Counted from the stretch's first letter, positions 9,975 to 19,624 are shown. The stretch: 64,000 nt of DNA from Alkalihalobacillus deserti (GCF_020734105.1 NZ_JAJAFR010000002.1:434001-498000); one strand, 5' to 3'. The notes: generated by a model not told the origin, from the letters alone. Numbers and translations: made by a program.

Positions 9975-11840
9975 ATGACAAAAATTATTAAATTAGACGA
10001 TGCATTATCTAATAAAATAGCGGCAGGGGAAGTCGTCGAACGTCCTGCTTCTATTGTCAAAGAATTAATAGAAAATTCGTTAGATGCAAATAGTACTCAT
10101 ATTTTAATTGAAATTGAAGAAGGTGGATTATCATCGATTCGTATCGTCGATAATGGAGATGGAATAGCGGGAGACGATGTTGAAACGGCCTTTTATCGTC
10201 ATGCAACGAGTAAAATCCGAACAGACCGGGATCTTTTTCAGATTGCGACACTTGGGTTTCGTGGAGAGGCATTACCGAGTATTGCATCAGTTGCTCATGT
10301 CAGCTTAAAAACAAGTACAGGAGATGGTCCTGGTACGGAGCTTGAAATTGAAGGTGGCAGAATTATAAATAAAAAAACAGCAACTGCGAGAAAAGGAACA
10401 GAAATTATTGTTACAAATTTGTTTTTTAATACACCAGCACGGTTAAAATATTTAAAAACCGTTCATACAGAAGCCGGGAATATAAGCGATATCATTAATA
10501 GACTAGCTATGGCGCATCCACATGTTTCCTTTGAATTTTATCATCAAGATAAAGAAGTTTTACGGTCAGCAGGGAATGGTGATATCCGTCAAGTAATGGC
10601 TTCGATTTACGGGAGAGCAGTGGCAAAAAAGACCGTTCCTATTTCAGGACAATCGCTTGATTATGAGATTAGTGGTTTTGTTGCAATGCCAGAGCTAACT
10701 AGAGCATCAAGGCAATATATGTCAATTTTTGTAAATGGAAGATACATTCGCAACTATGCGCTAGCAAGAGCGATTCAAGAGGGGTATCATACTCTCCTTC
10801 CTATAGGGAGATTTCCATTAGTAGTACTTGCGATTAATATGGATCCAAAACTCATTGATGTTAATGTGCATCCTGCTAAGCTCGAAGTCAGGTTAAGCAA
10901 GGAAGAAGAACTTGGCCATCTAATTACGAAGTCTATTAAGGAAGTCTTTGAAAAACAAAGCTTAATTCCGGCGGCGGATCCAAAGAAACGAACGGAATTT
11001 CAAAGTTATAAAAGTGAGCAAGTGTCGTTTGATTTCGAACAAGTGTATGGAAAGGCAGAACCAACAGCTCAGCCCTCTTTAAAAGAAAATGTGTTGGTGA
11101 GTAAAGAGGCAGACAAGTCACTTCCTATGTGGACAAAACCAAATACGATAACTGTAAAAGAAGCTACCATATCGCCTGAACAAAAACAAGAATTTGAAGA
11201 AGAAGTTATGAACCCAGAAGTAGAAGAAAGTTCAAAGCGACCACAGCAGACCCTTGAACGTATTCCGGCTCTTTATCCTGTTGGACAAATGCATGGGACG
11301 TATATTATCGCTCAAAATGAGACAGGAATGTATTTAATTGATCAACATGCAGCGCAAGAACGAATTAAGTACGAATATTTTCGTGATAAAGTAGCCGAAG
11401 TCGATCCGCGTTTGCAGGAATTATTAATCCCAATAACGTTCGAATTCACTGCACAAGAGATGTCGATCATTAATGAGCATCTAGAAGATCTAAATGCTGT
11501 TGGTGTATTTCTTGAGCTTTTTGGAACACAAGCATATGTCGTCAGGGCTCATCCGACTTGGTTACCAAAAGGTCATGAGGAAGAAACCATTCGTGAAATG
11601 ATTGAATATTTATTAGAGCATCGTCGTGTCAATTTAGCGAAATTACGTGAGGAAGCGGCTATTTTAATGTCCTGTAAAGCTGCAATAAAAGCGAATCGGC
11701 ATCTTCGCCAAGACGAAATGTTTGCCTTGCTAGAATCCCTAAGAAAAAGTAGTGACCCTTTTACTTGCCCACACGGACGACCCATTCTAGTTCACTTCTC
11801 AACGTACGCACTAGAAAAAATGTTTAAACGAGTGATGTGA
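9975..11840 (+). CDS. mutL: DNA mismatch repair endonuclease MutL
   Basis: GHKL ATPase that couples MutS to strand removal. N-terminal ATP motifs are visible ([32 protein letters not shown]). The C-terminal domain holds the metal-dependent nicking motif [12 protein letters not shown] near residue 456, plus SCKAAIKA and CPHGRP, so this is the endonuclease type found in bacteria lacking MutH. The central linker (about residues 335-430) is acidic and variable as usual. At 621 residues it is similar to the B. subtilis protein. The gene is followed not by a simple terminator but by the structured repeat described separately. Confidence 0.98.
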   Translation: MTKIIKLDDALSNKIAAGEVVERPASIVKELIENSLDANSTHILIEIEEGGLSSIRIVDNGDGIAGDDVETAFYRHATSKIRTDRDLFQIATLGFRGEALPSIASVAHVSLKTSTGDGPGTELEIEGGRIINKKTATARKGTEIIVTNLFFNTPARLKYLKTVHTEAGNISDIINRLAMAHPHVSFEFYHQDKEVLRSAGNGDIRQVMASIYGRAVAKKTVPISGQSLDYEISGFVAMPELTRASRQYMSIFVNGRYIRNYALARAIQEGYHTLLPIGRFPLVVLAINMDPKLIDVNVHPAKLEVRLSKEEELGHLITKSIKEVFEKQSLIPAADPKKRTEFQSYKSEQVSFDFEQVYGKAEPTAQPSLKENVLVSKEADKSLPMWTKPNTITVKEATISPEQKQEFEEEVMNPEVEESSKRPQQTLERIPALYPVGQMHGTYIIAQNETGMYLIDQHAAQERIKYEYFRDKVAEVDPRLQELLIPITFEFTAQEMSIINEHLEDLNAVGVFLELFGTQAYVVRAHPTWLPKGHEEETIREMIEYLLEHRRVNLAKLREEAAILMSCKAAIKANRHLRQDEMFALLESLRKSSDPFTCPHGRPILVHFSTYALEKMFKRVM

Positions 11841-11843
11841 TAG

Positions 11844-11973
11844 ATAGTTCGAAAAGGTCGAACTTTACCTTTTTGAACTATCTATCAGCAATGAGCGGAG
11901 CCGCTGCAGGGTTTTAAGCTTTCTCCGAGTGGGCTTCTCGGAGAAGCGCGCAGCGAGAGGAGCCATTGCAAAC
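11844..11973 (+). repeat. Structured dispersed repeat, copy A
   Basis: Begins 3 bp after the mutL stop. It has an upstream hairpin (GTTCGAAAAGGT 11847-11858 with ACCTTTTTGAAC 11867-11878) and then a nested fold. The outer stem is GCAATG 11888-11893 with CATTGC 11964-11969. The middle stem is CGCTGC 11902-11907 with GCAGCG 11950-11955. The central stem is 11918-11929 with 11937-11947 around the loop TGGGCTT. The same architecture with compensatory changes occurs at 23565-23682 in the opposite orientation. Its first hairpin may also terminate mutL. The family is unknown to me; it could be a mobile structured RNA or a MITE-like element. Confidence 0.8.
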
Positions 11974-12054
11974 ACTAAGGATAATAAGCTGTCGAAATAG
12001 TTCGAAAAGGTCGAACTTTACCTTTTTGAACTATCTATCAGCAATGAGCGGAGC
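11844..12054 (+). repeat. 58-bp perfect direct repeat flanking the structured element
   Basis: The 58 bases at 11844-11901 recur without a mismatch at 11997-12054, 95 bp apart. Each unit contains the same hairpin and the start of the nested structure (CAGCAATGAGCGGAGC). The second unit is a truncated extra copy and continues into unrelated sequence whose GGAGC / GCTCC stem plus TTTT could act as a terminator. Confidence 0.9.
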
Positions 12055-12121
12055 ATATTAAGCCAATTTGCTCCTTTTGGAACACGGACGATAGGTGAAA
12101 ATTTTGGAGGAGCCAAAGAAC

Positions 12122-12895
12122 ATGATTGTGACAACAGCTAGAAAAAGAGCAGATGCCTTATCTGAAAAGGCGAAGTCATGGAGCTCACAACTGAACAGCC
12201 GTTTTATAGTCCGAAGCGATACTTCTGTTCAAGATCTAATTAATACCTACGCGGAAGACGTTCTTGTCGTAGGCAAAGCGAGAGAAACTCTTTATCCAAA
12301 AGAGGGAAGTGAGCCGTTTTTTTATCACCCAAACTCTGCTATGTTTAGGGTAAAACAATTTTTAAGAACAGGTTATGATCCTCTTGTCGAAACAGCTGGT
12401 TTAAGGAAAGGGATGTCCTTTCTTGATTGTACATTAGGACTTGCATCAGATAGTCTTGTCGCGCAATTAGCTGTTGGGAAGTCTGGGCTTGTGACAGGAG
12501 TAGAGGCTAATCAAACGTTAGCTTATATGGTTCAGAGCGGTCTTCAAAGTTGGCAAGAAGGAGGAACGGAAATGTTAGATGCGATGAAACGAATTAGCGT
12601 CGTTCATGACCATCACTTATCCTATTTAGCCTCTCTCCCTAATCAGTCATACGATGTAGTGTATTTTGATCCGATGTTTGAACAACATCTTTCAGACTCC
12701 ACCGGAATTAGGGGATTGAAGCAATTTGCTTGTCATGATGATCTTAACGAGAAGGTAATCTCTCATGCATTACGAGTAGCTAAAACTCGGGTAGTTTTAA
12801 AAGATCATTATCAAACTGCTCGATTCCAACGTTTTGGCTTTAATGTGATTAAACGTCAACACTCAGCTTTTCATTATGCTTATATACAAATTTAA
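12122..12895 (+). CDS. Class I SAM-dependent methyltransferase, YpiP-like
   Basis: A 257-residue protein with a Rossmann-type methyltransferase core: SAM-binding motif FLDCTLGLASDS, acidic motif VTGVEAN, and a motif IV-like segment VVYFDPMFEQ. It resembles the RsmJ/YpiP group of putative methyltransferases; the substrate is unknown to me. An upstream GTG (12095) is in frame, but TGGAGGAG (12105-12112) lies between it and the ATG at 12122, so I choose the ATG. It sits between mutL and miaA, 40 bp before miaA and without a terminator between, so the two are probably co-transcribed. Confidence 0.8.
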   Translation: MIVTTARKRADALSEKAKSWSSQLNSRFIVRSDTSVQDLINTYAEDVLVVGKARETLYPKEGSEPFFYHPNSAMFRVKQFLRTGYDPLVETAGLRKGMSFLDCTLGLASDSLVAQLAVGKSGLVTGVEANQTLAYMVQSGLQSWQEGGTEMLDAMKRISVVHDHHLSYLASLPNQSYDVVYFDPMFEQHLSDSTGIRGLKQFACHDDLNEKVISHALRVAKTRVVLKDHYQTARFQRFGFNVIKRQHSAFHYAYIQI

Positions 12896-12935
12896 AAACT
12901 CAACTAATGTTTGAATTTATGAAAATAGGGAGAAG

Positions 12936-13880
12936 ATGATGAAAGAAAAGCTAATAGTCATTGTAGGCCCAACAGCTGTTGGGAAAACGGCTTTAGGTGT
13001 CAAACTTGCAAAAGCCTATAAAGGTGAGGTTATCAGTGGTGATTCGATGCAAGTGTATAAAGGGATGGATATAGGCACAGCTAAAGTTACAACAGCTGAA
13101 CAAGATGGAGTTCCACATTATCTGATTGATATCAAAACTCCTAAAGATCCCTTTTCAGTTGCAGAATTTCAAGAAAGATGTATTCCTTTGATCACAGAAA
13201 TTAATCAAAAAGGAAAGATTCCTTTACTAGTAGGAGGAACTGGACTGTATGTTAATGCGATCACAAAAAAATATGGGTTTGAGTCTATGCCTACAGATGA
13301 AAAGTATAGACAAGAACTTGAGCACCATGTGAAAGAAGTGGGTACAACAGAATTACATAAGATGTTAAAAAAAGTAGATGAAAAAGCGGCAGAGTTCATT
13401 CATCCGAATAATGTTCGGCGTGTCATTCGAGCGCTTGAGGTAACGAAAGCGACGGGAATTCCATTTTCCGAGCAACAGACTGAAGAGAATACCGAGTCAC
13501 CGTATGAAGTTGTCATGATTGGACTGACTATGGAGCGCTCAAAGCTGTATGAGCGAATTAATCACCGAGTAGACATGATGATGGAACAAGGCTTACTAGA
13601 AGAGGCGAAATGTCTATACGATAGTGGAATAAGAAATTGTCAATCTGTACAAGCAATTGGTTATAAGGAACTTTTTGATTATTTCGATGGTCATAGTTCA
13701 TTAAAAGAAGCGGTCGAAACACTGAAGAAAAACTCAAGACGATATGCCAAAAGACAATTAACTTGGTTTCGAAATAAGACGGAAACAACATGGTTCGACG
13801 CTTCCGACGGATTAGACAAACAAACTTTTAACGAAATTCGTTTATTTATTGAAGGAAAACTCCCTTTTATATCGAAATAA
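12936..13880 (+). CDS. miaA: tRNA dimethylallyltransferase MiaA
   Basis: Transfers a dimethylallyl group to A37 of tRNAs reading UNN codons, giving i6A37, the substrate of MiaB. P-loop GPTAVGKTAL near residue 11, then ISGDSMQVYKGMDIGTAK (substrate and catalytic Asp/Thr region), VGGTGLYVNAI, the RRVIRALEV helix and the QAIGYKEL segment. At 314 residues it has normal length. Two adjacent ATG codons are possible (12936 or 12939). hfq follows after 30 bp, the conserved miaA-hfq arrangement. Confidence 0.97.
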   Translation: MMKEKLIVIVGPTAVGKTALGVKLAKAYKGEVISGDSMQVYKGMDIGTAKVTTAEQDGVPHYLIDIKTPKDPFSVAEFQERCIPLITEINQKGKIPLLVGGTGLYVNAITKKYGFESMPTDEKYRQELEHHVKEVGTTELHKMLKKVDEKAAEFIHPNNVRRVIRALEVTKATGIPFSEQQTEENTESPYEVVMIGLTMERSKLYERINHRVDMMMEQGLLEEAKCLYDSGIRNCQSVQAIGYKELFDYFDGHSSLKEAVETLKKNSRRYAKRQLTWFRNKTETTWFDASDGLDKQTFNEIRLFIEGKLPFISK

Positions 13881-13910
13881 AGAGAGAGTCAATTAGAGGA
13901 GGACACCCCG

Positions 13911-14144
13911 ATGAAACAACCTATTAATATTCAAGATCAATTTTTAAATCAATTACGTAAAGATAACATCTCAGTGACCGTCTTTTTAACAAATGGTTTT
14001 CAAATTCGCGGTCTAATTAAAGGATTTGATAACTTTACGGTAGTTTTAGAAACAGAAGGAAAGCAACAACTTGTTTACAAGCATGCGATTTCAACATTTG
14101 CCCCACAACGTAATATTCAATTAAAAACCGAAGAAGCAGAATAA
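13911..14144 (+). CDS. hfq: RNA chaperone Hfq
   Basis: A 77-residue Sm-like protein that forms a hexameric RNA-binding ring. The Sm1 region ([20 protein letters not shown]) and the Sm2 signature YKHAISTF are intact. The short acidic tail is typical of Gram-positive Hfq. Strong ribosome site GAGGAGGACACC. It follows miaA and ends at a strong terminator. Confidence 0.97.
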   Translation: MKQPINIQDQFLNQLRKDNISVTVFLTNGFQIRGLIKGFDNFTVVLETEGKQQLVYKHAISTFAPQRNIQLKTEEAE

Positions 14145-14186
14145 GAAAAACTCCAAAGGTTTGTATAAACCTTTGGAGTTTTTCTT
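14143..14186 (+). terminator. Terminator after miaA-hfq
   Basis: A perfect 20-bp inverted repeat (14143-14162 and 14167-14186) with a 4-nt loop and an internal T run. It overlaps the hfq stop codon. Confidence 0.92.
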
Positions 14187-14409
14187 ATTTATTTGGCGCA
14201 GAACTTATCGCTAGTAAACCTGTTAATTGATTCCTTCTAGGGTTACGCTAAGTAGAAAATCGGTTGATATTGTAATGGCCGAATAATAAATCCACTAATA
14301 GATCTTTTGGAAATCAATCTTATAAGAATCACCTTAAGTAAACTGGTGAATGACAGTGAAACTCCAAAGATTGCTACGATGGGAATCAGCCATCAATGCT
14401 CCGTTCCAA

Positions 14410-14454
14410 ACGTAAAAGCTTTATTTTTGATAGGAATGAATAAGGCTTTTTACG
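14410..14454 (-). terminator. Terminator of the minus-strand recombinase gene
   Basis: The imperfect inverted repeat CGTAAAAGCTTTATT ... AATAAGGCTTTTTACG lies just past the 3' end of the minus-strand recombinase and overlaps its last codons. Confidence 0.55.
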
Positions 14455-15448
14455 CCCCGTTCGCTAAAAGAAGTTTCATTTGATCTTCTTTCATAGACTT
14501 TACGGTATCAATATAGCGTTTCAGTGATAGGGGTGTTGTGTAGCCAATACGCTGTACCAGTTCATCAGAAGGTATATCCTTTAAAAGTGTTGAAAGAATA
14601 AATGTATTTCTAAGTGTTTGAGCGCTAATACCTTTTCGTAACTGGGCACGTTTCACTTCCATTCGTAACATTTTCTGTATAGCAATCATAGACATTCTTT
14701 TTGGCTGGTCATCGTCATAAGACCAGTGGAATGTTTTCCGTTTAAAATCAAAGGCGATAATAAAAGGGTCGTTACTGTAAAACCGTGGACGAACAGGTTC
14801 TGGGATCTTTTTAAAATAAGAATAAGCGAGTTGTTTATCTTCTTCATTCAGTTTAATCATTCGTACTAGGTTTGCTGACTGAATTTTGATTTGGTTACGT
14901 TCGAACTTAATGTCATTCATGGAAAGGTGATGTACTTCATGCAAGGTAAGTCCGTATTGTAAGAATAAACGAATGATAAATGTATTTCTCTCCCTGTAGA
15001 ATGGAAATGTCTCTATCTGTTGATCAGATAATCCATTTGTTGAAGTAAGAGTTTTAAATAGCTGTTGTTTTTCCTTTAACGTGAGCCATTCTGATTCTTG
15101 TAATAAGCTATAAGTCATCTCTGGGGGATCTATTTCTTCAATTGGCTTGAGTTCACTTTGACCAAGTGATTTCTGGTAGCGAGCTAGTTGCTTTAAAACA
15201 CTATGAATGCGCCTTATCGTCCGTACATGGTAATTCCTTTTTTCTATTAATTCTGTAAAGAAAAGTTCTAATTCCTCTCTAGTTATGGATATCCAGTTGA
15301 TTTCCTTTGTTGTAGCCCGTTTTTTATGCAGCCAATAGGAGAAATCGTTTATATCGTACATATAACGTTTTATCGTGGAACTTTTTCTACCTTTGCGTGT
15401 AAGCTGGTCAATGTATTCTTGGATAAATGACGGAAACATATACTCCAT
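14450..15448 (-). CDS. Tyrosine recombinase-like protein with altered active site
   Basis: A 332-residue protein with the two-domain layout of phage-type integrases: an N-terminal SAM-like core-binding domain (about residues 5-105) and a C-terminal catalytic fold. The final Tyr is present (LKRYIDTV), as is the second Arg (TLRNTF). The first Arg, normally in a GLRxSE motif, is replaced (YGLTLHEVHHL). The usual His before LRHTF is Gln (AQTLRNTF), and the GH pair is GY. Activity is therefore doubtful; it may be a structural or regulatory derivative. Start moved from an upstream GTG to the ATG at 15448, 7 bp after GGGAGGGGT. It lies alone, antisense to its neighbours. Confidence 0.8.
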   Translation of the reverse strand: MEYMFPSFIQEYIDQLTRKGRKSSTIKRYMYDINDFSYWLHKKRATTKEINWISITREELELFFTELIEKRNYHVRTIRRIHSVLKQLARYQKSLGQSELKPIEEIDPPEMTYSLLQESEWLTLKEKQQLFKTLTSTNGLSDQQIETFPFYRERNTFIIRLFLQYGLTLHEVHHLSMNDIKFERNQIKIQSANLVRMIKLNEEDKQLAYSYFKKIPEPVRPRFYSNDPFIIAFDFKRKTFHWSYDDDQPKRMSMIAIQKMLRMEVKRAQLRKGISAQTLRNTFILSTLLKDIPSDELVQRIGYTTPLSLKRYIDTVKSMKEDQMKLLLANGA

Positions 15449-15836
15449 TACACACACCCCTCCCTATAATGATTATTTAGCTATTTCTTTCTCATTTTCC
15501 TGCTAAATGAATAAAACCAGCCTAAAATAGCGAGGTTTGTCTTCTTTTAGGAACCCTAATTGTCTATAAAAGGCTAGAAAGCTGACTAGTTTGTATTTTT
15601 TTAGTCAATATCCGTTCTTTCATTTGTTATTGTTGACTTTGTGTTTGGATGATTGGATTAGAAGCTCAAAAATTGGCATCCTTCCATTTTTAACTGCGTA
15701 AGATGGTACATATAAAGAAGAAAAAATATTGGTGCTTTGAAAGATGGGTGTTTGTCACAGTTCGCCCATTTTTGCGTATAGTGGTATAAGGAAATAAAAC
15801 CTAGGTATTAGATGCAACAGCAAAGGGGTGTACATC
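15449..15836. other. Divergent intergenic region between recombinase and spoVK
   Basis: About 390 bp holding the promoters of two divergent genes. spoVK is expected to have a sigma-E promoter, but I could not locate a matching pair of boxes. No coding sequence is supported. Confidence 0.4.
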
Positions 15837-16790
15837 ATGAGTAACCCGGTTAATTCAAAAAAAAGAGGGAGAATTAACGTTGTACTGAATCATAAAACAG
15901 AGGACAGAATAAGCCAGAAAGATTCGCTGTTTTCTACAGAACAGGAAAAGGAAGAACATGATATTTTAACGAGGTTTGAAAAGAAACTCGAGGAATACGT
16001 AGGCCTTGAAGAAGTAAAGCGGCTTGTAAATGAAATATATGCTTGGCTCTACATTAATCAACGTCGAGAAGAAATGGGCTTAAAGGCAAGTAAGCAAGTT
16101 CTTCATATGATCTTTAAAGGCAATCCTGGTACAGGAAAAACAACAGTAGCTAGAATCATAGCAAGTTTCCTCCATGAAATGGGCATCTTGGCCAAAGGGC
16201 AATTTATGGAAGTGGAACGTGCAGATTTAGTTGGTGAATATATTGGTCATACTGCTCAAAAAACGAGAGAGGTTCTAAAAAAAGCGAGTGGGGGAGTTTT
16301 GTTTATTGATGAAGCTTATTCGCTAGCAAGAGGAGGAGAGAAGGACTTCGGGAAAGAAGCTATTGATACGTTAGTGAAAGCGATGGAAGATCATCAGCAT
16401 GATTTTGTGTTAATATTAGCTGGCTATTCAAATGAAATGGAGTATTTCTTATCGCTTAATCCAGGACTGCCATCTCGTTTCCCAATTGCCATCGATTTCC
16501 CCAATTACACAACTGAGCAACTAATGGAAATGGTCCGGCGAATGTTGAGAGAACGTGAATATGAGTTAACGAGAGATGGCGAGTTTCATATTAAAGAGCA
16601 TATAAGAAAAATTAGACAAGAACAGGAAAGAACATTTAGCAATGGGCGCTATATTCGAAATATCATTGAAGAAGCGATTAGGATGCAAGCTGTACGATTA
16701 CTAAGAGAGAATCGTTTCGATAAAGAGTCGCTTTTAATGATGAAACGTGAGGATTTTAATTTTAGTTCTTCACATGTGAAATTAAATTAA
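15837..16790 (+). CDS. spoVK: Stage V sporulation protein K, AAA+ ATPase
   Basis: Mother-cell AAA+ ATPase of the CbxX/CfqX group, required for spore maturation. Walker A GNPGTGKTT near residue 96, Walker B GVLFIDEAYSL, sensor-1 region LILAGYSNEM and an arginine finger region LNPGLPSRFP are all present. At 317 residues it fits the family. A GTG at 15828 lies inside the ribosome site; AAAGGGGTG followed 6 bp later by ATG at 15837 is the better start. hflX follows, as spoVK-ynbA in B. subtilis, but with a hairpin between. Confidence 0.95.
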   Translation: MSNPVNSKKRGRINVVLNHKTEDRISQKDSLFSTEQEKEEHDILTRFEKKLEEYVGLEEVKRLVNEIYAWLYINQRREEMGLKASKQVLHMIFKGNPGTGKTTVARIIASFLHEMGILAKGQFMEVERADLVGEYIGHTAQKTREVLKKASGGVLFIDEAYSLARGGEKDFGKEAIDTLVKAMEDHQHDFVLILAGYSNEMEYFLSLNPGLPSRFPIAIDFPNYTTEQLMEMVRRMLREREYELTRDGEFHIKEHIRKIRQEQERTFSNGRYIRNIIEEAIRMQAVRLLRENRFDKESLLMMKREDFNFSSSHVKLN

Positions 16791-16845
16791 ACTAAAATCG
16801 AAAAAGCGGGTTAGCCTTCCAAGAGCCTTTAAATTAACATATTGA

Positions 16846-16885
16846 TAGCACATCTACTATCTTTGATATAGATGTGCTTATTGGT
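16846..16885 (+). terminator. Terminator of spoVK
   Basis: The inverted repeat AGCACATCTA / TAGATGTGCT surrounds a central AT-rich segment. The T tract is modest. Confidence 0.6.
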
Positions 16886-17085
16886 TTTAATAAAAAATAA
16901 GAAAGAATTTATTTAGTTCAGAATTTGCATAATAAACAATCGTATAAAAAGGTTATTCTCTATATAATAGTTATATCGCACAAATCATCTTTTCTTTTTT
17001 TTTCCTGTTCATGGTATGATGCGTATGTATGATCACAAAGGGTAAATAGTAAAGTAAGAACGTAAACAAAGGATGTGGCAAATAC

Positions 17086-18360
17086 GTGCAAGAAATAAAT
17101 CATAGAGAGACAGAAAACGTTGTCCTAGTAGGATGTCAATTGGATAATGATGATCTCGCTTTTGAACGTTCGATGGATGAGTTAAAAAGTCTTGTTGAAA
17201 CGGCAAAAGGAACCGTTGTAGGAACGCTTACACAAAAGCGACAAAAGGTTGAACCATCTACATACATAGGTAAAGGAAAAGTAGAAGAACTTCAGAACTT
17301 AATTGATGAAAAAAACGTAGACACCATTGTGTTTAATGATGAATTATCACCAAGTCAAATCCGTAACGTTCATACAAGAACAAAAATAACGGTTGTAGAT
17401 CGAACTCAACTGATTCTAGATATTTTTGCTCAGCGGGCTAGATCAAGAGAAGGAAAATTACAAGTAGAACTTGCCCAACTTTCCTATCTGTTGCCCCGTC
17501 TTGCAGGACAAGGCTTAGCTCTTTCCCGTCAAGGTGGTGGAATTGGTTCAAAAGGTCCAGGGGAAACCCAACTCGAAACTGACCGCCGTCATATACGTAG
17601 AAGAACGGATGAGATCAAGCATCAGCTTGAAGCAGTAGTCGGCCATCGTCAACGTTACCGTGAGCGGCGAAAGCAGAATGAAGCGTTCCAAGTGGCGATT
17701 GTTGGGTATACGAATGCAGGGAAATCAACGATCTTAAACCGATTAGCCGAGGTCGAAACACTTGAAGAAAATCAATTGTTTGCCACACTGGATCCGACAA
17801 CTAGAGAATTTAACCTACCTAGTGGCATGAAAGTGTTACTATCTGATACGGTAGGATTCATTCAAGATTTACCAACAACACTTGTTGCAGCGTTCAGATC
17901 AACGCTTGAAGAGTTACAAGAAGCGAATATGCTTCTACACGTAGTCGATAGCTCAAACCCTGATTATGTTCAGCACGAAAAAACAGTCAAGCAGCTCATA
18001 AGAGAATTAGATTCAGAGCAGATCCCACAATTAATCGTGTACAATAAAAGTGAACAGAAAGATCCTGACTTCTTTCCAACACATGAGGAAGACTCCATTG
18101 AAATTAGTGCCTTTGATCAGGAAGATTTAGAAAGCTTAAAACATGCAATTGAAGAAAAGTTAATGGAGCAAATGAAGGAATATCATGTTCTTTTAAAAGC
18201 AGATGAAGGAAGCCTGCTTTCAAAATGTCGTGAAACAACGCTGATCAAAAAACAAGATTGGATTGAAGAAACCGAACATTATGAAGTTCGTGGTTTTGTC
18301 TTACCTGATACTGCTTTAGGCCATGAATTAACGATCCGATCGATTGTAGAACGAAAGTAG
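17086..18360 (+). CDS. hflX: GTPase HflX
   Basis: Ribosome-associated GTPase that splits stalled or hibernating 70S ribosomes. The N-terminal HflX domain (about residues 1-190) contains TYIGKGKVEEL and the glycine-rich SRQGGGIGSKGPGETQLE segment. The GTPase domain has G1 GYTNAGKST near residue 206, G3 DTVGFI, and G4 VYNKSE, in which the usual NKxD Asp is replaced. It starts with GTG after AAAGGATGTGG. At 424 residues it corresponds to YnbA of B. subtilis. The ynbB homologue follows after 10 bp. Confidence 0.94.
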   Translation: MQEINHRETENVVLVGCQLDNDDLAFERSMDELKSLVETAKGTVVGTLTQKRQKVEPSTYIGKGKVEELQNLIDEKNVDTIVFNDELSPSQIRNVHTRTKITVVDRTQLILDIFAQRARSREGKLQVELAQLSYLLPRLAGQGLALSRQGGGIGSKGPGETQLETDRRHIRRRTDEIKHQLEAVVGHRQRYRERRKQNEAFQVAIVGYTNAGKSTILNRLAEVETLEENQLFATLDPTTREFNLPSGMKVLLSDTVGFIQDLPTTLVAAFRSTLEELQEANMLLHVVDSSNPDYVQHEKTVKQLIRELDSEQIPQLIVYNKSEQKDPDFFPTHEEDSIEISAFDQEDLESLKHAIEEKLMEQMKEYHVLLKADEGSLLSKCRETTLIKKQDWIEETEHYEVRGFVLPDTALGHELTIRSIVERK

Positions 18361-18370
18361 AGGGAAATGA

Positions 18371-19624
18371 ATGCTGAAGTTGAATCACGAAAAAGAACTA
18401 AATGAACTAACTAAAGAAGTAGAGCAACAAATAAGAGAACATCATCAGGAAATAGAGGAAATTGCATTAGTAAATCAAGCAAAAGTAATGGCTGCCTTTC
18501 GAAACCATCAGGTGGCTGATTTTCACTTTACGCCTTCAACAGGTTATGGGTATGACGATGTTGGTCGTGATACACTTGAATCCATCTATGCAGAGGTGTT
18601 CGGAGGAGAGTCGGCCCTTGTTCGTCCCCAAATCATTTCAGGAACCCATGCTATCGCAACAGCTCTCTTCGGGGTATTAAGACCAGGCGATGAGTTATTG
18701 TATATCACAGGAAAGCCCTATGACACATTAGAAGAGATTGTCGGTATCCGCGGGAATGGAAATGGTTCTTTAAAGGAGTTCCATATCGGGTATGAAGCAG
18801 TTTCTTTACTGGGGTCAGGTTGGATTGATGAAGACGCCATTCGAAGTAAAATAAATGAAAACACAAAAATGATAGGGATTCAGCGATCTAAAGGTTACGG
18901 TGACCGTCCATCTTACACGATTGGACAAATTGAAGAAATGATTTCATTTGTCAGGTCCATTAAAGAGGATGTAGTTGTGTTTGTCGATAACTGCTACGGA
19001 GAATTTGTGGAAACGCGAGAACCGTGTGATGTTGGAGCTGATTTAATGGCTGGTTCTTTAATCAAAAATCCGGGCGGAGGAATTGTTAAAACAGGCGGCT
19101 ATCTTGTCGGAAGAAAAGAGTTGGTGGAACTGTCTTCTTACCGGCTTGCAGCTCCTGGAATTGGTGCTGAAGGGGGAGCTAGTCTCTATAGTCTACTAGA
19201 AATGTACCAAGGCTTTTTCTTAGCTCCACATGTCGTTTCTCAGGCGTTAAAGGGAGCTGTGTTTACGGCTGCAATACTAGAGAAAATAGGGATGAATACT
19301 TCACCTAAAGCGGAAGAAAGACGAACTGATCTGATTCAATCTGTGCATTTTCCAACAGCTGAAAAAATGATTGCTTTCTGTCAATCCATTCAAACAGCTT
19401 CACCAGTCAATGCCCATGTTTCTCCACAACCAAGTCAGATGCCTGGGTATGAAGATCCTGTTATCATGGCTGCTGGAACGTTTATACAAGGAGCAAGTAT
19501 TGAATTAACAGCAGATGGTCCGATTCGTCCACCGTATGTTGCTTATGTTCAAGGTGGCCTTACTTATGAGCATGTGAAAATAGCTGTTCTTCAATCAATC
19601 GATTCAATATATGATCGTAAATAA
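18371..19624 (+). CDS. ynbB: YnbB-type PLP-dependent lyase (aluminium-resistance protein family)
   Basis: A 417-residue PLP enzyme of the methionine gamma-lyase-like family often annotated as aluminium-resistance protein. The segment FVDNCYGEFVE provides the PLP-ring Asp. The Schiff-base Lys is in SLIKNPGGGIVKTGGY. GAEGGASLYSLLEMYQGFFL is a family signature. Its true substrate has not, to my knowledge, been firmly established. It overlaps no gene but follows hflX by 10 bp. In B. subtilis glnR comes next, whereas here the next gene is glnA. Confidence 0.88.
   Translation: MLKLNHEKELNELTKEVEQQIREHHQEIEEIALVNQAKVMAAFRNHQVADFHFTPSTGYGYDDVGRDTLESIYAEVFGGESALVRPQIISGTHAIATALFGVLRPGDELLYITGKPYDTLEEIVGIRGNGNGSLKEFHIGYEAVSLLGSGWIDEDAIRSKINENTKMIGIQRSKGYGDRPSYTIGQIEEMISFVRSIKEDVVVFVDNCYGEFVETREPCDVGADLMAGSLIKNPGGGIVKTGGYLVGRKELVELSSYRLAAPGIGAEGGASLYSLLEMYQGFFLAPHVVSQALKGAVFTAAILEKIGMNTSPKAEERRTDLIQSVHFPTAEKMIAFCQSIQTASPVNAHVSPQPSQMPGYEDPVIMAAGTFIQGASIELTADGPIRPPYVAYVQGGLTYEHVKIAVLQSIDSIYDRK

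Noticed and set aside
11990-11996. TGTCGAA, a possible Spo0A box, inside the repeat region
   Set aside because: A 7-mer in a repeat spacer with no promoter nearby; likely chance.
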